The position numbers and the translations under genes are program-made. This document shows, one piece after another, positions 51,901-55,730 of a stretch of DNA of 55,730 bases. Positions within the stretch are counted from its first letter, which is position 1. Every line of letters starts with the position of its first letter. The notes beneath the pieces are model-generated. The model ran no database searches. It saw only the letters and a program-made list of their open reading frames with translations, and was not told where the DNA came from. The DNA comes from an uncultured Prevotellaceae bacterium (GTDB lineage Bacteria > Bacteroidota > Bacteroidia > Bacteroidales > Bacteroidaceae): NCBI GenBank assembly GCA_902775605.1, contig CACYNE010000015.1:1-55730 (forward strand), in the 5' to 3' direction.

Positions 51901-53733
51901 ATGATGACAAAAAAGATTTTCTTCTTTCTGCTGACATTCGTCTCTTTGTCAATGTCGGCACAGCAAAAAAATAAGGTTGCTTCTCCTGACGGTCATCTCA
52001 GTGTGCAGACTCAGCAGGAGGGCTTGACCATCAGTCGCGACGGACGGGTGGCCCTGCAGATGCCCAAGATTGGCATCGAGGGAACCACCAGTGCCCCCAG
52101 TTTCACCTTTGTCAGCAAGGTCAAGGCCGACTATCAGATGTTGGCCGGCAAGCGTAGCCATTGTACCAACGAGGCCAACGAGTATCGTTGGACTGTGGGC
52201 GAAGGCCAGAGCATGGTCTTACGCGTATATAACAATGGTGTAGCCTTCCGTTATGAGTTTACCAACCTCAATGGCGACCTGCCTCGCGAATTGACCACCT
52301 ATCAGATTCCCGAGGGCACCCGCCGCTGGATTATGCAGTGGGGCGATGGCGCAGAGGGATTCTTCCCCATGACCACCACCTATAAGACCCGCCCTGGTCA
52401 GTCGTTCAGCGGCGTGTGGCGTTCTGCCGACGGTTGGAACACCCGTTGGGGCTATCCCGCTCTGATTCAGTCGTCTGACGATATCTTCGTCCTCATCTCC
52501 GAGGCCAATATCGAGCGTCAGCAAAGTGCCTCATGCCTCTACAACGAGGGTGAGCTCTATCGTGTGGTGGCCGACCAGAACGAATCAAAGGTGACAGGTG
52601 CCTGGCACACTCCCTGGCGTGTGGCCATCATTGGCAGCCTGGGCGATGTGGTGGAGTCAACCCTCATCACCGACGTCAGCGAGCCCAACCAGTTGGACGA
52701 CACCAGTTGGATTCACCCCGGTGTGGTGTCGTGGGTCTATTGGGCCTATAACCACGGCTCCAACGATATGAACATCATCAAGAAGTATGTTGATTTGGCC
52801 GTAGCCCTGAAGTTGCCCTATGTGCTCATCGATGCCGAGTGGGACACCATGAAGGACGGCTATACTGTGGAGGATGCCGTGAAGTATGCCCTCGACAATG
52901 GCATCAAGCCCATGATCTGGTACAACTCGTCAGTGGGCTGGATAGACGGTGCCCCCACGCCTAAGTTCCGCCTCAACAAGGCCGAGGACCGTGAGAAGGA
53001 GTTTGCCTGGTGTGAGAAAATTGGCGTGGCAGGCGTGAAGATTGACTTCTTCTCAGGCGAGAATCTGAAGAACATGGACTACTGTCTGGACCTCATGGAG
53101 AGTGCCGCCCGCCATCATTTGTTGGTTAATTTCCACGGCGCCACCATTCCCCGTGGTTGGCAGCGCACCTATCCCAATTTGCTTTCTACCGAGGGCGTCT
53201 ATGGTGCCGAGTGGTATAACAATGTGGGCACCTTCACCACGAAGGCCGCTTCTCACAACGCCACCTTGCCCTTCACCCGCAACGTCATTGGTCCGATGGA
53301 CTATACCCCCTGCGCATTCTCTGATTCACAGCATCCCCATATCACCACCCATGCCCATGAGTTGGCCCTTACAGCCCTCTTCGAGAGTGGCCTGCAGCAC
53401 TTGGCTGACCGTCCAGAGAGTTTCCTGGCTCAGCCCAAAGAGGTGCAGCAGTTCCTGGGTGAGTTGCCCGCCGCATGGGACGAGACCCGCTTTGTCTCTG
53501 GCTATCCTGGTGAGAGCGTGGTGCTAGCCCGTCGCAGTGGTAAGACTTGGTATGTGGCTGGCATCAATGGCACCGACGAAGCCAAGACCCTGTCGTTGCC
53601 TCTCAGTTTCGTGAAAGGCAAACAGGTGACCCTCTTTGCCGATGGCGAGCCTTGGAACATCACTACCCTGAAGAATAAGCCCGCTTCGCTGGATTGCAAG
53701 CCTCGTGGCGGTTTTGTCATGATTATCAAATAA
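51901..53733 (+). CDS. GH97 retaining alpha-galactosidase-like enzyme
   Basis: 610 residues from ATG 51901 (ATG 51904 is next); the signal peptide ends near LSMSAQ. GH97 is shown by the N-terminal beta-sandwich (VASPDGHLSV, YNNGVAFRYEF) and barrel motifs SWVYWAYNHGSND, YVLIDAEWD and KPMIWYNSSVGW. Asp382 in GVKIDFFSGE matches the nucleophile of retaining members, with Glu431 in STEGVYGAEW as likely acid/base. Inverting alpha-glucosidases of the family carry Glu instead of that Asp. It probably removes alpha-galactose (or beta-L-arabinopyranose) from xylan side chains. No short tail. The GH98 gene starts 24 bases later, so the two are co-transcribed. Confidence 0.88.
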   Translation: MMTKKIFFFLLTFVSLSMSAQQKNKVASPDGHLSVQTQQEGLTISRDGRVALQMPKIGIEGTTSAPSFTFVSKVKADYQMLAGKRSHCTNEANEYRWTVGEGQSMVLRVYNNGVAFRYEFTNLNGDLPRELTTYQIPEGTRRWIMQWGDGAEGFFPMTTTYKTRPGQSFSGVWRSADGWNTRWGYPALIQSSDDIFVLISEANIERQQSASCLYNEGELYRVVADQNESKVTGAWHTPWRVAIIGSLGDVVESTLITDVSEPNQLDDTSWIHPGVVSWVYWAYNHGSNDMNIIKKYVDLAVALKLPYVLIDAEWDTMKDGYTVEDAVKYALDNGIKPMIWYNSSVGWIDGAPTPKFRLNKAEDREKEFAWCEKIGVAGVKIDFFSGENLKNMDYCLDLMESAARHHLLVNFHGATIPRGWQRTYPNLLSTEGVYGAEWYNNVGTFTTKAASHNATLPFTRNVIGPMDYTPCAFSDSQHPHITTHAHELALTALFESGLQHLADRPESFLAQPKEVQQFLGELPAAWDETRFVSGYPGESVVLARRSGKTWYVAGINGTDEAKTLSLPLSFVKGKQVTLFADGEPWNITTLKNKPASLDCKPRGGFVMIIK

Positions 53734-53757
53734 TTCTAATAACCAATCACTGAGAAA

Positions 53758-55730
53758 ATGAAACACAACCAATTCAGACATTTACTGCTGATGTTGCTTC
53801 TTTTGGTGGCAGCTCAGTCGTTGACGGCCCAGCAGCGCCGTCCTATCGATTCGCAGCATCCTCTGTGGATGGTGCATGTTGACGTGTGGAACAGTGCCGA
53901 CCCTCAGAAAATTATCGACCTGATTCCTGCGGACATCCGTCCCTACGTTTGCATGAACCTCTCGCTGTCGTGCCAATACGACAAGGATCTCAACATGTAT
54001 CGCATGCCTCGCTGTGCCGTGCGCACTTGGAAGTCATGGGCCACTGTTTGCCAACTCAACAACATGTGGTTCACCTGTCAGCCAGCCTCTGGCGGACACA
54101 CCCATATCCAGGACTACGACCTTGAGACCTTCGAATATTTCTTCAAAGCTTTCCCCAACTTCCTTGGCTGGAACTATGCTGAGCAGTTCTGGGGCTTTGA
54201 CGAGGGCGGTGACGAGAGTTCCAGCACCCAGACATCGCGCATCGCCCTGTTTGCCAAGCTGGTGGAGATGCACCACAACTATGGCGGCGTGCTCACCATC
54301 TCGTTCTGCGGCAATATCTGGAGCCATCTGCTCAACCCCATGGGCATGATGAAGCGCAACAAGAACCTGCTCAACGCCTGCAAGGCCTATCCCGAGGCCT
54401 GCCTCTGGCTCTATAAGTACACCACCAGCTCGTGCTTCTATAACAACGAGAGTGTCACCTTCGGCCCCTTCATCTCTGGTCTGGCCACCAACTATGGCGT
54501 GCGCTACGATAACTGCGGATGGAACGGTGCCCTTGGTGCTGTGCTGGGCGAGAACCACGGCAAGAAATATCCTGGCTCGGCTGGCATTGGCACGGTGATG
54601 GAACAGACCTGTGTCAACGGCGGTGCCGTGTGGGATGGTCCTGAACTTATCTGGACCGAAGATTTCCAGAACCTCAGCAATTCTACTGTTGATGGCTACA
54701 CCCGTCGCAACTGGGGCATGTTCCCCAATTTCAAGGGTATCTGGCTCGACATGTTCCGTCAGGTCATCAACGGCACCATGTATATCCCCACCCGCGAGGA
54801 AGTGGTGCAGAAGCAGAAGATTGTCGTCATCAACGATAAGACCAGTGGCAGTGACGAGGATAAGTATGCTGCCTGGGGCAACCTCTACGACGGCGTCTAT
54901 AAGCAGACCGATCCTTTCAACAGGGGCAACGGCCAGTGGATGGACAACTTCTGCTACTTCAAGAAGACAGGTCGCTATGGCGCTATACCCATTGTCATCG
55001 ACCTCTACGACAGCATCGCCAAGACCATCCCTGTGAAGGTGAAGAAATCCAACTACACCTCGCGCTGGGGCTCTATTACCAAGAAGACCAACGACTTCAA
55101 TACCCAGTATCCTGAGGTGAGCAAAGGCGACCTCTACGTCAATCGCTATCGCAACCGTCTGGTTACCTATACGCCATATTCTTATCTGAACAAGAAAAAG
55201 ACTGCCGAGGCAGCCATTGCCCTGCAGTATAACACCTGCGACTCGCTGAAACTGCTCTACGGCAAACTGTCAAGTGGCTATATCCAGGAGTATGCCGACC
55301 ATATCGACTTCTATCTGAACAACTATCGCAGCGACTCCACCGCCCAGCAAACTGACGAGATTTCTATCGTTGGCGCAGTACAGAAACCCACCTATACGCT
55401 GTCAAAGCACAGCACAGGTGCTACGGGTCAGAACGCTTCGATTTCTTCAGAAACCTATGACGAGGCCACTCATCTCTACACTGTCAAGGTGAAGCACATG
55501 GGACCTGTCGATATCTCTATCAGTTGTACAGGCACTAACGAGCGCTCGACGGTAGATGCCCCTGCCATCGAGAAGCAGGCTCTGCCCACGCCTAAGCAGC
55601 CCGAGCCCTATGTGGGTCGTGTGATTATCGAGGCCGAGAATATGGATTATAAGAGTGTGAGCAAGGTTGACCTGACGCACTCAGGCTGGTGTGCCCCCGA
55701 TATGCAGGAGTTTGCCGGCATGGGCTATGT
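53758..55730 (+). CDS. GH98 endo-glycosidase, probable endo-xylanase (3' truncated by window)
   Basis: At least 657 residues; the frame stays open to the window end. ATG 53758 is followed by signal peptide MKHNQFRHLLLMLLLLVAAQ. The segment HPLWMVHVDVWNSADPQKII with DIRPYVCMNLSLSCQYD is typical of the GH98 catalytic barrel, as are FLGWNYAEQFWGFDE and MEQTCVNGGAVWDGPE. A GH98 C-terminal beta domain follows (about 380-600). From about residue 620 a new domain begins (GRVIIEAENMDYKSV), like a CBM6/35 module. GH98 includes blood-group endo-galactosidases and an endo-xylanase of a B. ovatus complex-xylan locus that cuts at decorated sites. Xylan genes around it favour the latter (inference). Confidence 0.85.
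   Translation, partial: MKHNQFRHLLLMLLLLVAAQSLTAQQRRPIDSQHPLWMVHVDVWNSADPQKIIDLIPADIRPYVCMNLSLSCQYDKDLNMYRMPRCAVRTWKSWATVCQLNNMWFTCQPASGGHTHIQDYDLETFEYFFKAFPNFLGWNYAEQFWGFDEGGDESSSTQTSRIALFAKLVEMHHNYGGVLTISFCGNIWSHLLNPMGMMKRNKNLLNACKAYPEACLWLYKYTTSSCFYNNESVTFGPFISGLATNYGVRYDNCGWNGALGAVLGENHGKKYPGSAGIGTVMEQTCVNGGAVWDGPELIWTEDFQNLSNSTVDGYTRRNWGMFPNFKGIWLDMFRQVINGTMYIPTREEVVQKQKIVVINDKTSGSDEDKYAAWGNLYDGVYKQTDPFNRGNGQWMDNFCYFKKTGRYGAIPIVIDLYDSIAKTIPVKVKKSNYTSRWGSITKKTNDFNTQYPEVSKGDLYVNRYRNRLVTYTPYSYLNKKKTAEAAIALQYNTCDSLKLLYGKLSSGYIQEYADHIDFYLNNYRSDSTAQQTDEISIVGAVQKPTYTLSKHSTGATGQNASISSETYDEATHLYTVKVKHMGPVDISISCTGTNERSTVDAPAIEKQALPTPKQPEPYVGRVIIEAENMDYKSVSKVDLTHSGWCAPDMQEFAGMGY

Noticed and set aside
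1-55730. CRISPR arrays, tRNA or rRNA genes, insertion sequences, integrases
   Set aside because: No spaced palindromic repeat array, cloverleaf sequence, rRNA segment or transposase/integrase motif was found; the periodic repeats have 7- or 9-base units, far too short for CRISPR.

Overview
The window looks like a chromosomal segment of a Prevotella-like member of the Bacteroidota (Prevotella, Segatella or Xylanibacter type, gut or rumen). The signs are SusC/SusD-type outer-membrane genes, TAnnTTTG (-7) promoter elements sometimes paired with TTTG (-33), no clear Shine-Dalgarno sequences, a short C-terminal tail (LxGR...KGIYIxNGKK) on many secreted proteins, and a close look-alike of the Prevotella ruminicola xylanase-feruloyl esterase Xyn10D-Fae1A. 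No tRNA, rRNA, CRISPR array, transposase or integrase was seen. No gap between genes exceeds 300 bases.

Layout. (1) Bases 1-6090 hold a repeated unit: a large secreted protein followed by a 57-residue acidic mini-protein. It comprises the tail of an unseen protein, mini-protein 1, a GLUG-repeat protein, mini-protein 2 and an S8 (subtilisin) protease. The two mini-genes share an 86-bp perfect repeat that begins in the last codons of the preceding gene. (2) Bases 6287-11476 are a two-gene operon (a GH10 xylanase carrying an autotransporter-passenger-like N-terminus, then a GH95) with a promoter and a terminator. (3) Bases 11526-25342 are a complete fructan utilisation locus: a membrane-tethered regulator (sugar-binding lipoprotein domain, one membrane helix, AraC-type DNA-binding domain, no kinase), SusC, SusD, a DUF4960 lipoprotein, a lipoprotein GH32, a non-lipoprotein GH32, a sugar MFS transporter and a PfkB-type fructokinase. 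(4) Bases 25359-33208, minus strand, are a four-gene operon GH43-GH95-CE1-GH31. (5) A nitroreductase, then GH29 and a CotH-like protein on the minus strand. (6) Bases 37448-45245, plus strand: GH10-CE1 bifunctional enzyme, GH30, GH8 and a type-B carboxylesterase. (7) Bases 45350-48643: two overlapping Cache-domain sensors, the first lacking both the phospho-accepting histidine and the ATPase domain. (8) Bases 48636-51654, minus: pflB-pflA. (9) Bases 51842 to the end: GH97 and the start of a GH98.

How the parts work together. The carbohydrate genes outside the fructan locus fit the breakdown of a heavily decorated glucuronoarabinoxylan such as cereal bran. GH10, GH30, GH8 and GH98 would cut the backbone. 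GH43 would remove arabinose. GH95, GH97, GH31 and GH29 would remove galactosyl, xylosyl or fucosyl caps. The CE1 and carboxylesterase proteins would remove ferulate or acetate. The same combination is known from the Bacteroides ovatus complex-xylan loci. No xylan-type SusC/SusD pair lies inside the window. The fructan locus sits between two inverted GH95 paralogues. The pflB-pflA pair is central fermentation. Family assignments rest on motifs read by eye; no database search was run.
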